DNA of 64,000 bases, taken from positions 51,433,111-51,497,110 of the forward strand of contig NC_060247.1 in assembly GCF_921293095.1 (NCBI RefSeq). Reading direction: 5' to 3'. The notes beneath the pieces were generated by a model, which saw nothing but the letters and a program-made list of their open reading frames with translations, was not told the DNA's origin and made no database searches. The position numbers were made by a program, and so were the translations under genes. Each line of letters begins with the position of its first letter. The stretch's first letter is position 1. Positions 11,201 to 22,842 of the stretch are shown in pieces. This DNA is from Ischnura elegans. Its lineage: Eukaryota > Arthropoda > Insecta > Odonata > Coenagrionidae.

Positions 11201-14200
11201 ATGAGGAGCTTGACGAATTATTAACCCAACGCATTAGTAATAAGTTTTACTTGTATTTTTATGGTGCCTTTCTAGCATTAAAGCATTATGAGATAATCAC
11301 TGAAAAGATACAAATATTATTTAAACATTTTAAATAAAATATTCTTGAAGTTTAAAATTGCTAAATTTTAAATTTTGTGGAATAGATTTTTGCCGTATTT
11401 TTTATAATCGAGGGAAAATATTCACCCACTCAGCATACTTTTGTGTCTGGAATGTTTAGGGTGTAGAAGTAAATTTGAGAGACCTTTAAAATACAGTTTT
11501 GGATTCTAAATGCATATTACCGACCAAGGTGACAATCTTGAAAACAGCATTATGCGCCTAAACCTGGATCGGAAGAAAGGAAAAAGTGTGGAAATGGAAA
11601 AGTGCTCATATTTTGCTAAATATCGAAGATTTCAAATTATCTTTTAGTGCTTACCTGGTTTCTTTTTCTTTTGCCTTACTTTTTTTTGTGATGAAGAAAA
11701 TAGCTATCGTTACAGCTTTGTCAGGGTACACTGCAAATCCACAGCAGTCGATCGGGTACGAACAAGCTAATTGCCACGGTAGGAAGCCACGTAGACCGAT
11801 AGGCAACTGCAAACCCAATGATAGGCTAGGCTTTGGTATACTAATGATTGTCCAATGAGTCACTTGTACGGGAAGAATGGCTCATCGAGCTTATCTTATG
11901 GTAATTTTCGAGTGGCTATGGCTTCCTTTGTAGGCGTGTCGAACCACGGATTAGCAATCAAATATTTGCATAGTTAAATTCGCGTCAAGTTGGCTCAGTT
12001 ATGGGAGAGATAGCTTTATGAGAGATGTAGTGTTTAGCTTTCCATTTCCATCCCCAATTTTTTCTATTATGAAATGCCGAGAGCTTAGAAAATGTTTAAA
12101 ATATTGTAAACTATTAAAATATCATTATGAAAAATGGAAAAAGTTAATAGTATATAATATTGGAAAACTAGGGGGATATCTAAAAAAATATGTAACGACC
12201 TAGTTTTGTAAAAGATGACAGTATACGCGAAACCATGGTTGTCACAATAAAAGTTACAGTGGAGATAAATAATGTTTGATTTTACTTACTCATATCAAAG
12301 CAGCAGTATTCACAACATAGGAAATGAAAATTAAAATTCTTCTTCAAAGGAAATGAGAATGAAGTAATAAATATCATATTTCACTCACCACCAAAACACG
12401 ATCAAAGAATTAATTAAATTAAATGGGAAATTTTTTATCACTATTGAGGAATGCGAAACACATTTGTCACCGACTCCCCGCACGCGTTGAAAGAAAATAC
12501 CTTTAAATATTACGCGAAATGTAGATTAGTTTCAATAGTAATGATGGGCTTATTAGGTGTGTATTTTTCCAAAATTTTGGTAAGTGCGAAAATGCTGTAC
12601 AAAGATGCTGAGCAAAGAAAGAGTAACTCTTCCAATTGATCTTACCACTTAAAACACTAATTTTAATGTCGCTAGAAAACATATTTCGAAATAAAATGAA
12701 CATTATTCTACTTTTCATTTTTATTACATTTGGTTCATCCTATTTATGAGATATCTTACTCGTAGTGATAGTATATGAATGGTATATCATAGAAAGCTTT
12801 GGTCCTCCGTATTACACCACATTTATCATTACGAGGATATCCAGCGTTCAGTCTTTCTTAAAATTTCTGTAACCACTTCATTACATCAGCTCCTATCAGG
12901 TTTTAATGGAGACCTCCCATACTCAGTTTAACTTGGAGAACTTGACATTTTCACCAAATGTGGAACACTGAGCTGAAATACGTAGCAAAGCTTAGTTCAC
13001 AACGTATTGGTAGAGCCAATAACCATCAAATAAATTTTTACCTCAACTGCACCATTTAAGATACTTTGAAACCCGCGAAATCGAGCAATTGGACAGAAAT
13101 GGAGCCTACTGGGACCTTAGGAGTCACGTAAGCCCCATTAAAGTGCTTTTATTGGCGATCTTACTCCCATCTAATTTCTACTCGCTGACTGTCATTTCAA
13201 CCGGCTCCCAATCATTTATACGTTATCCCATCTAAGAATTTCTATCGTTCTAAAAAAATTCCAGCCTTAACTCTAAAGCATGAAAACCTCATCGCATGTC
13301 CTCCTTAATTTGTTCCTTCGAAGGCCGTTAAAACGTTTGGATTCGTATTCTATGATCAAAAATAATTATATTTAAGTTTCGTCAACTTTTTTGAGCCCCT
13401 TTAGTGGTAATTTTCTCATCATGAAGCAATGGTGATTTCTACTATAGTATAAAACTTTTCGGTCCGGTAAACAAAACTGACAGTAGGTGTTTCGAAGAGC
13501 ATAGATTTTTCTAGACATTTTAGGAAGCTATGCGTCGGCAAAGAACTTTGACAAATAACTTGTAAAATTTGTGTTATCATCAAAATAACGTTTATTGATA
13601 AATAATGCTGAAATTTAAAAGAAGATCGTAAAACTGAACGAAAATTCAGTCAATATTATGCGATTGATTACATTTAAAGATAGTTTTAAATTTTAAAATC
13701 TAGGGATCAATGAAAAACTTTTTAATATAAAATGATTCACTCTTTTTTCAATTCACGCATTTATTGAAAAAATATTTATCACCGAGGAGATAGCTCCAAG
13801 AAACTCCATTTTATAACTTTCTACCTCATTCCAAACTCCAAAAATTACTTATTCTTATTTATTTCGATGGAATGCCAATGCTATTGTAACGATGGTCATC
13901 CTGGACACCACATCTAAACAATTTTTTGTGATCCGTTTTTCTCAATATTTTGTACGCCATTTTTCAACTGAAATTTTTATTTATTAACACAGTTCCTGAC
14001 ATTATAGCAGCAAAGTATTGATTTTTCAATCCAGCAATTGTCAAATGATCAAAAAATATATATTTCTCAGCATTAAAAGGAAGCCATTGACAGCTCTCCG
14101 ATGCCTCCATCATAAAATGGGGGAACAGTGGAAGTGCAGCCATATGCTACATATTTGTGCGTAGCCTCTTTTGAAAATCTGTAATTCTGTATCAAAAAAA

Positions 14201-14811
14201 GATACCTTGCTCTAGATGTCCGGGTATTGTGTAAAGTACCTAAGCATTTTAACAAAAATTATATTTTAAATTTCGGCTGCAAGCAATGCACAATTAATGG
14301 AGATAAGTTAATTTTCAAGTTTGCCACTTCCCTACAATAATTTCAAAATAGGGGATTTTAGTGTAGAGAATGCAGTAAAAATATCATTTTTAAAATTCTT
14401 CCCATTCACTGCTCCATCCTCATTCCCCGCTGACACAGAAATGAGGGACACAGGAGTATGCCCTAAGAGGATCATATTCTATGCAATGTATTATATTATT
14501 GTAATGAATCAAACGGAAGGCCAATTGACCTGATTGTACCATTAACTTTTGAGAAATTAGATGAAATGGGATAACTACATCTACCTAAGTACAACTTGGA
14601 AGCTTGAATTAGCTGGATAAGACACCCTTATACGGTCATTTACCAAATAAATGAAGACAAACGCAAATACACGATTAGTAGATACCGTATTGTATCATCT
14701 AATGAATGAAACATGGACATAAATATGAAATACAATGGTTAAGATGTCAATATTCGTCATAAATGCTATCACTTTACCAAAAAATATGGTCTCGAAACCT
14801 AAGAAAATTGA
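5285..14811. other. unassigned sequence between two element clusters
   Basis: No coding region with a recognisable domain is visible in these 9.5 kb. Open frames such as those at 8478-8855 and 9884-10138 lack motifs and are AT-driven. A 171-codon frame at 10311 is listed separately. A purine-rich plus-strand stretch lies at about 9530-9690. Confidence 0.45.
10311..10823 (+). other. 170-residue open reading frame, function unknown
   Basis: This is the longest plus-strand frame outside transposon remnants. It starts MTDIPSQQTRVNASTDDNRD and ends near VTVPDILFY. It has no signal peptide and no recognised motif. There is a basic patch (RVTRRRNRFLRRW-like, about residues 77-90) and a charged Ser/Asn/Glu-rich tail. 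An 85-codon frame overlaps it on the other strand at 10403-10660. Frames of this length can occur by chance in a window this size, so I give it low weight. Confidence 0.12.
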
Positions 14812-14872
14812 TGAAAAATATTCGCACGAGTCACGGCTTTCGGGCGTTCCTCCGCGTTGTGTTGCCCATAGG

Positions 14873-14911
14873 TGACGACAGTTTCTCCAGCCATACTGCT
14901 GGGGTCTTCGG
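14873..14911 (-). ncRNA. hammerhead-ribozyme-like motif, copy 3
   Basis: On the minus strand the core is CCGAAGA (C-to-U4 change from CUGAAGA), then CCAGC/GCUGG stem II, GAAAC, UGUC and GUC. The GUC triplet and GAAAC are intact, but the changed U4 should impair catalysis. Confidence 0.45.
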
Positions 14912-15588
14912 GAGAACCAACCAATCAGAATCGACCTCCTATCCCCCAAGTGCCAAAATAAGACGGCCAAATGTTTGCATCACTATGACGATGAAATTTC
15001 TGCTATGACGACGCAATTTTCCTCCATTGTAATAATATTTATGTAAATATTCTCTCCGTGATCAAAGCCTGTTGGCTCAAATATGACAATAAGACCTGTG
15101 CTTATCAAATACTATAGTGTATATTAACTCCTACTTCTGACATTCCAGCACTGCAAAGAAAAAATCACCACAAGACCGGATACACCAGCAAGGGCACAAG
15201 TGGCACATACATATGCAAGGGCTCCGGGATAACAGCGAATGACATCACCGCGAGGACTTCATCAATTCAACAACAACAGCATCAGTTTACATCTATGTGG
15301 GGTTTTGCCGGTTTACCTAACATCTCGGACGAATGTCGGACCAATAGCCATCCCGGATGAAAAGAGTTCCAGCATTTTTGACTTTTACCATATCTACTAC
15401 AAGCTCACAAACAATGCATAAATAATAAAAATTGTGACATGCCCTGAAGAGGAAATGCTTTCCTATAACGGGGACCTACTGTAAATAGCTATAACGATAC
15501 CTTACTATGTAAAAATGTTCATGTACACTGCAGTACATATGGAAATAAACCTTTTTGAACTTTAGCTTGATGCATCGCTACTTCTAAC

Positions 15589-15626
15589 CTGAAGACGCCA
15601 ACAGGATGGCTGGAAAAACTGTTGTC
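15589..15626 (+). ncRNA. hammerhead-ribozyme-like motif, copy 4 (degenerate)
   Basis: CUGAAGA is at 15589-15595, followed by a weak stem II, AAAAC in place of GAAAC, UGUU and then GUC at 15624-15626. Loss of the invariant G12 suggests it is inactive. Confidence 0.42.
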
Positions 15627-15861
15627 ACCTACGGGAAACACAATGCGGAAGAACGCCCCAAAAGCCGTGACTCATTTGGAGAAACGCCGCGGAAATCTTA
15701 GATCCAACCTGAAAAATATGTAGCTTTTAACAATATTTTAAGACAAAATACAAGGTAAAATATAAAATTTCCTTCGGAATAAATCATACCTTGAAGGCCG
15801 ATACAAGCTGGCTATTTTTACCACAAGATTAACAATAGCCCTCAGACTTTGACTGCCCGGT

Positions 15862-15943
15862 AGTAGTAGTGTTTCTTTTATAGGGTGCGTCGGTGGCTAA
15901 CGCCATTTTGCACCACTCACTGACTGGAGTGATGCAAAATGAC
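15862..15943. repeat. 82-bp hairpin segment flanked by 13-bp direct repeats
   Basis: TTGACTGCCCGGT occurs at 15849-15861 and again at 15944-15956. The enclosed 82 bp contains a hairpin with arms at 15905-15918 and 15927-15940 (13 of 14 pairs) and an 8-base loop. It could be a very short mobilised element with a target duplication, or a local duplication with later change. Confidence 0.45.
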
Positions 15944-15956
15944 TTGACTGCCCGGT

Positions 15957-18900
15957 CTGACACCAGTAGTTTAGGAGTCATTTAATACAAATTTAAAGTC
16001 ATAAACCTCAGCAATATGCCGTCATTTTATTAAATTGCATTCCGTCAAATTATAGCAAATATGTTTTTTCCGAAATTTAAAGTAAAAATTTTGCACAGAA
16101 AATAAGAAAAATATGAGACATTACGCCCATCAAGGTGAATACAGGCTGTCCACTCGTACCACAGAATGCCCATTAGCCATATCTTCAATGCCATGTTGAA
16201 TATATCCAAGATGATATTTGCATCGTTTCCACTAATACTTGTATCTCGCTATGCCAGTGCCCTTGCATGCATCCTCTCCTGTCCCCACTCCTTTTTACGC
16301 TTCCTTCCCTCACGACCATCCACTCCCTCAAGGAGGGCTCCAGACTCCGCCTCTCACTCATTTGGCCGCGGTGGGTGCCTCTCCTCTCGAGGGAAAGTCG
16401 GACGCCGCCGCCTCGGGCTGCGTGTGTACCAAGAAACGTGCGCGGAATAAGGAGGAGCTTGGCAGGATGCAGAAGGTTATGTGGGGAGTTTCAAGTGGAA
16501 AGAGATGGAGGAGAAGGGAAAAGAGAAAGCATTTGAGAATGAGGAAGGAAGGCAGAGCGAACAAGAACGCGAAATGTGGTGTGAGTGGAATATGCAGAAG
16601 AGAATGCTAAGGAGCCGGAAATTTGAGAAAGATATACAAAATGAAACGACCGTAAGAGAGCGGCACGATCGTCACTAGAGCTCTTCTGATGTTTTTTTTA
16701 AATTTCCTTCCTTAAAGAGTTATTTCATAGATTCAATTACTTTTCCGATAAAATTACTTTTTAAATACGAGAATACAACCACAGTTATCGTCCACTATAT
16801 CACCGGATCACTGTACGTAAGAGGAGCAACAGGTAGGCTGATGACTAAGGTCAAAATATGAATTTTAAGCCTCTTTTGATATGACCATCTATCTGTTTCT
16901 TCAATAATCGCTCAATCTCCAAAAAAATTTTAAGCGGAATAAATTTGACGATATTTTCAGGTGATTAGGATTAATGTGCAAATTATAGTATTTACTCTGC
17001 AAAAAAGAATCAATTACCCGAACTATATAAAATAAAATATGCATGACATTTTTCAAGAACCTAAGAATTTCCCTGCTTTGGAAGTAGTTTTAGACGTATG
17101 GAACGAGGAAGTACTTGATTACTTCTTTTGTTTTCCTTGCCTCGTTTTTTTGCAATGCTCATACATACATTTCTTGTGGTAAGACTTCGTGCTTACCTTA
17201 ATGGCCATTATAGCGCAACTTTAGCAGAATAGAAAAGGGAACGACCTTTGTAAGTTATGATGCATTAGTGCGGCAAAACTGAACGAAGAAGTAAAATATA
17301 AAAGTTCAATCTGTGATGTACACGAAGGTTGACAGTTCACGGTTAAAATTCAAAGTAAAAACAAACACTGAGGAAACGCGTAGAGCTTACAGGACTACTT
17401 AAGCCCTAAATTTCATAAATAATTCTTTAAATAGATTTGCAGTATTAGCTACATCAAGGTAATTGGCTGCTAATGCACAGATATGATATCGCATGCCTTT
17501 GTCTCTTGTTAGATCATATCATCATTTAAGTGAAATTCCCAGGAAGGCATTTTACCGAAACAAAGAAATATTTTTCTTCACTGGACATAAACGAGTCTAA
17601 TAGAAACCCAATGCCTCTTATATCGATTTTTAGGGGCAGAAAACGAGATGGGAGATTTAATAAAACAGTCAGTGGCATGCAAAAATTTATTGTTGCAGAA
17701 AAGTTGAAAGTAGGCTATGACAGAGAGCCGAAAAAATTCTATTAGGAGGGTATGCCACAATCTCGCGTGTCATAATGGGTTTAAAATTTATGCATATATA
17801 TTGATTTTTTAAATTTTTATTGCTTGCACTTGGCGGTTTTTGGAACGAGAAGGTTCTCCTTCAATTCCAAGGTAACCTCGGGACGAAAATAACCTGGTGC
17901 CGTGGGAAAACGGGGGTGGATTTCCAGAGTGCTTGAATAAAGGAGTGGGATGGGCGATCTGGGCGAAGGGCAGCTTTGGAAACGGGTGAGGATGCAGGTG
18001 GGAGTGGACAGAAGTTGCAGAGTGTTGAGCGAAAGCTGGCAGCTTCTGGGATTCAATAAATAATTCAAGGATGTAACTTCGTATTGAGTGGCCAAACTTC
18101 GGGAACAAATAAGAATTTCAAGATAGCACAGGAATGCGAGATGACCGTAAAAGTGAATGAATTCATTCCTCATGAAGGGAAACTTGTTTATAAAGCTTTT
18201 AAGTACGACTAACAGATTGTAAATGACCGTAAAGAACACCCCATAACTTTCTCTAAAATACATAGCTTGATGGAAAAGGTATAGTGGTTATTGATTGATT
18301 AATATTTAAGGTATAATGACAAATTTGAGATGGCAAACATAATGGGCCGTTCACTCAAGCATGAAATTACAATGCATTAAAAGGATACGCTAGGTGTCAA
18401 TGAAAGTTAAGTTACAGCAGAAAAAATCTTCCTCAATTATAATTTCTCTCGTGGGATTAAAAGAAACAAAAGGCGGCAGTTGCCTCCTTTTCACGAGTTG
18501 GTGACGTCATTTCAATATTGGTTAATTCGCTCGATCACAAAAAACGTTTCACCTCATGAAAACAATCGTTAGCCAGAATTTCAAACATCAACGAACCACA
18601 TGAGACTCATATACAGGATCAAATAGTTAGACATTATTCATAGTCGGCACATACATAGACATTCAGTCATACTCGGCATGAGCTCGTGACGTCATCATCT
18701 CATTTGAAAAAGTTTACACGACCCAGTTTTCTTCACAATTCACTTCAGCAGCCGTCATATCAAATTTTTTCTCTTTTTTTGTCATGCCATATCAAAATAA
18801 GCGGTAAAAGAATATTGGGTGACAATCTCACTAGATTCGTTATGATGCAATTACATTTCACCTTTACATTGCTCAGCGATTTTAATTCGGAATAATTGAA

Positions 18901-19240
18901 AACCCATTATTCTTTTCATATAGCTGGGGAAATAGTGTGATGGTAGGTTGCAATCAAGGAGTGAGCAGTGAGCTGAAAATTGATGAGGTAAGAGCAAGGA
19001 TCCTCTCGAATGGCATGAATAAGTCATGGGTGTGGTTTCCAATCGAGTGGTCAAACAAGCTTCATGAAAAGATAAGGATTTCCACCCTGCAATACCGATC
19101 TGGAGCAGAAGGTGAAAGCGTATAATGAATGGCTAATTTGGGGATAATTCCACATGAATGCCGTGGGGTTTGGGACTGTAACAAAAAATGGAAACGATTA
19201 ACGAAATCGCTATGATCAATGAGGCCTTGAGGATTCAGCT
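15957..19240. other. unassigned sequence with purine/pyrimidine-skewed segments
   Basis: No gene is supported. The block 16255-16610 switches from C/T-rich to G/A-rich on the plus strand and gives several overlapping frames of 89-123 codons with low-complexity products. The block 17870-18060 is also skewed and yields open frames on the minus strand. I treat these frames as composition effects. Confidence 0.45.
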
Positions 19241-19290
19241 TGGAGGTTTTTCAGGGTTACTACCGCGTAGATTCATCTCTGCATACGACA

Positions 19291-19330
19291 GTTTCGCCGG
19301 CATTGCAGCAGGCTTCTTTGCAATGCCGGC
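19291..19330 (-). ncRNA. hammerhead-like remnant with long GC hairpin, copy 5
   Basis: On the minus strand GCCGGC, GAAAC, UGUCGU lies next to a perfect 12-bp inverted repeat (GCCGGCATTGCA at 19296-19307 and its complement at 19319-19330, 11-base loop). The loop contains AAGAAGCC, which matches the CUGAAGA-A-GCC start of stem II in an altered form. The adjoining sequence (19240-19290) resembles a Penelope-like unit, but no duplication or second unit was found. Confidence 0.4.
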
Positions 19331-21064
19331 TGTACTGATGAGTCCTAAATCATTCTTGTAATCATGATTTCATACAATTACTCACTCTTAGTGATTGATT
19401 ACAAATTAATATAAAGACATAATGATCGAAGTTAATGTTATTGACCAAATATCACCGTCTTTATCAGGCCTTATCCCCATCTTTTGTCTAGTATGTCATT
19501 TTCAAAACTGCAGAATACTTACTAATTCTTAATACTATTTAAAAATGAGAAATAAAAGGTTTGGAGACGTTTTTCCGTTGGTAACTAGAGGACTTTTTAA
19601 AACCAAGATAGCATTTATAAAGTAAATAATTGTAAAGTTTTATTTATTTCGAGATTTCATTCACCAAATACCACAAACATGCAGTAATTTTACAGAGAAT
19701 ATTTCCTGAAACTTGTACCCTCGGAGAATTATCCTCAGATCATCATGGGTTACGATAAGGAAGAAATATACGTTAGTAATATTATGTCTTCCCATTTTTG
19801 TTTTCTCGTTCCATATTTTAGTGCTTTTTGGTACTTTTAATGATCAATTTCTACGCCCTTCAATGAGCACTTTACGCCTCCTGTCTTCTATTTTTAATAA
19901 GGTACACAAGACATTTAGAAATCGATTTGAGAAAATACGGGCCTCTGGGACCTTATATGTATACAGAGCCTAATATGTGAATAGTTTGCATCACCTTACA
20001 GCCTCAACATCCTGTACACTCATTCCAGTTTCCTCCTTCACAACCCCAAACCTCGATAAAAAGATGCGAATTCAAAATTGAAAAAATAGAGGGCAGTGGT
20101 ATTACTGAGCGAGGTATCATGAAGTCCCATGAAACGGATGGTAAAATACCCAAGTAAAATAACTGGTCCCACTACCCTGAATATGAGAATTTTTCTTATC
20201 TGTAAGTAAAGCCGGGGTGAGCTCTACCATCAACAACCTAAAACCTACTCCGGAGTGTTGTCTAAATGCGGATCTTGCAAATGTCTTCGAAAAGATCCAA
20301 TAGCACAAATATGTTTCAATCTTCTAACCAAGGGATCCTTAGATTTTTGGAAAGAAGGTAAGTTTTCTGTTCTTCTTTCTTTTTTCGCTAGCTCTAGCAG
20401 AGAAATAAATTAAAAATTAATGATTACGAGGGATGAAATTATCACTGGTACATGAAAAAAAAGAAGCGAATCTTCTATGCAACTGGGTTCGCATACCTAC
20501 GAACCAAATCTCTAATTAAGTTGGAATGTTGGACCTTCTTCATAGACGTTAAAGGATCATGGATGCCCCTCTGTGGAAAAGTTAAATTTACCAATGCAAT
20601 GTAAGAATCTTTAACAATATTTAATGATAATCGTCTCCATGAACCATAAAACCTTAGTTATTTATATTCCATATCCTGATTTTCTTCTAAGGTTATGAAG
20701 GCTGGGGTAAAAATTTTCGGAGAACACATTACAACTTCCTCCAAAGCGAGCTGTCTCACTCTCTCCCTCGGTTGTGGTAAAAATTATTCTTATAATTACT
20801 TAACATATGGTAGGTCAAGGTAATAAGGCATTAAAACATTTGTAACTCTCAGCGACCTGCAAGTTCAGAAATTTAAGGGTAACTTTCCTTTCCGTGGAGA
20901 TTAAAGTGAATTCATTTTAATAACATTCCCTTAAAGAGATAAAAAAACCTTATTTTTTTGTTGGAAATAGAAGATTGAATAATAAATTAGACGGCGAAGT
21001 GCTTAGAGATGGAGGAGGATGAGGAGATAATTGGCTCGTAAGACGAGAACATTATCCTGTCTAG

Positions 21065-21124
21065 ACTGCATTTGGATGTTACAAGAATGGGTAGGCTGCA
21101 TTTGGATGTTACTAGAATGGGTGC
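21065..21124 (+). repeat. two-copy 30-bp tandem duplication
   Basis: The unit beginning CTGCATTTGGATGTTAC and ending in GAATGGGT appears twice with a 30-base period (21065-21094 and 21095-21124). The copies differ at only a few positions. Confidence 0.85.
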
Positions 21125-22127
21125 GTGTGGATTAGAATAGCGAGAATGTAAGTGGGAAGTCATTGATCACCAAGAAGCACTTTATTCGACATCGGCAGCA
21201 CCATGCTCAAGGGGTGCGCTTAAACGGCAACAATAAGTCAGGCGAAACCGGCAAATACAACTTATGAACGAGTGGAAAAATGAAATGTAGGAGGCAGGGG
21301 TAACGCAGATTAAAGAGCGTATAGAGTGGACTCAAAAGCAACTATTAGGACTCAGTTACACCAAACATTGATTAAAAGATGCCTAAAATGCATAAATTCG
21401 AACTAAATATGCGAAAAATATGAAGTAATCCCAATATGGTCGCATGATGCGATACGAGGAAAAAATGTGCGCATTCTCAGCATCAATCTTTGATAGCCTA
21501 TAAATGTCGGTATTTCCATCTACTGGTTTCTTTTAATGCACAGAGTCCCACAAGATTATGATTATGGAATAATTTTTGCAACACTTACTTTGCAATGAGC
21601 TTTTGTGAATTTAAATAATTGTAGGTACATGCAAAGCTGCATGTGCTGATGGAAATTATTAATTTTACCAAGGCTAATCTGCGCTTGAAGTTTACGTTAC
21701 TCGAGGGTATTCCATTATGCTCACACATTCAAATGAGCTCATACCGAAGATTTTTTCCAATATGCACTCGCAGAATTAGAATGGGCATTCATGTAGATAC
21801 ATTACTGGGACTACATTGGTAGCATGAAAACGCATATAGGAAGCAATAAGCGCGGGAATGAGCAGGATTATGAGACCGTAATAGTATTTGATGATTTATC
21901 AAGTACCTAGTGAAACGATTATCCTCCCAGTATCAGCGCATTACTTATTACCGTAGAATAGCCATCGTTTCCGCATATTACAATCAACACTGGTGACCAT
22001 GGAGGCTTTGAGAAATTTCATCCGAAGCACGAAATTAATTGCACTGCACTTCTTTTACTGGATAATCATTTGTTATAAATCCAATGCATTTACTCCCTAA
22101 TCCCAGCATGTCCTTTCCAGTTTTCAT

Positions 22128-22200
22128 CACCTAAATCTACACAATACCCACCATTGGGGGTTTGGCAGGGGGTGATCAATCACCAGCATACAGTATGCAT
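22128..22200 (+). repeat. dispersed repeat family, copy 1
   Basis: This segment runs from CACCTAAATCTACACAATAC through GGTGATCAATCACCAGCATA. It matches 53756-53840 in order and spacing, including a TCTAYAYCTRYAYAATACC start and the ATCAATCACCAGCAT core. It is probably the 3' end of a LINE or a SINE. No coding part is attached. Confidence 0.6.
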
Positions 22201-22800
22201 TTTTGTGTGTATTGCGTTAAGTTATTAATTTAAGAATCCTAAACTAGATTTTTTTCCAAAAATAGAACTCTATCTAAGAAATAGTTTCTCATTCATTTGT
22301 ACAAGGATAATTGTTTTTTCGATATTGAGTGAAATATAACTATGTTTGGACCAGAATATTTGCAAGTAAAACTTTTAAGATTGCATTCAATTGCTACTTA
22401 AAATAAATATAAAATGTATGTTGTCGTGTAATAACATATGTTCATATTTATGCTAACCCCTAGAGATAAATCTGCATTATAAAATTATAGCCGGATAGTC
22501 TTCCATTTGAATGGATGAAAGACGCAACATCAAGGCTTTGAAGCAAAGAAGTTTGCCGAAAAGTTAATACAAATTCTTTAATTGCCTAATTCAAATACTT
22601 ATATCGTGTAGCAAAATAACGGTTGTGTGTTCCAGCGAATACATAAAGCTCATGTTCATATATTATGCATTGAGAGTAAAATAGGGTTTACTAAAACAGT
22701 AAAAATTCAACTTCAGGCTGGAAGGCGACACTTGGTGGGACTTGGTGACAGGAAACATAATGAAGATACACTTTTGTATGTTCCACAGTAGCTTTAATAA

Positions 22801-22842
22801 CCGACCCTGGTTTCGACAGTACACTATGTCATTATCAAGGTG
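22801..22842 (-). ncRNA. hammerhead-like motif of a different type, copy 6 (degenerate core)
   Basis: On the minus strand the order is CACC, UUGAUAA (CUGAUGA with C3 and G8 changed), one extra U, GACA/UGUC stem II with an 8-base loop, GAAAC, a 3-bp stem III (ACC/GGU) with loop AG, the C after GGU, then GGUU. CACC and GGUU can form a short stem I. All three stems are recognisable, but two core bases are lost. Confidence 0.45.

Larger units (their letters stand above)
14822..15709. mobile_element. insertion with inverted terminal hammerhead units (Penelope-like/retrozyme type), second copy
   Basis: The 10-bp direct repeat TGAAAAATAT lies at 14812-14821 and 15710-15719 and bounds this 888-bp segment. 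Within it, 14829-14914 and 15588-15673 are inverted copies of an 86-bp unit, each carrying a hammerhead-like core. The right side continues with AACGCCGCGGAAATC, the same block as at the right end of the 2698-3037 insertion. The ~670-bp interior has no confident ORF. It holds a CCTGAAGAGGAAA..TTTCC hairpin at about 15442-15466, a weaker relative of the same motif. The interior near 15540-15563 contains AATAAACC and looks like a retroelement 3' region. The unit sequence differs from the first insertion, so they are related subfamilies. Confidence 0.6.

Noticed and set aside
16166..16678. Several overlapping frames of 65-123 codons on both strands
   Set aside because: All arise in one C/T-to-G/A skewed block where stops are depleted. 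Products are low-complexity and several frames are open at once.
17809..18263. Two overlapping minus-strand frames (99 and 148 codons)
   Set aside because: They share a skewed segment, have no domain or splice support, and are rich in Pro/Ser/Leu as expected from the composition.
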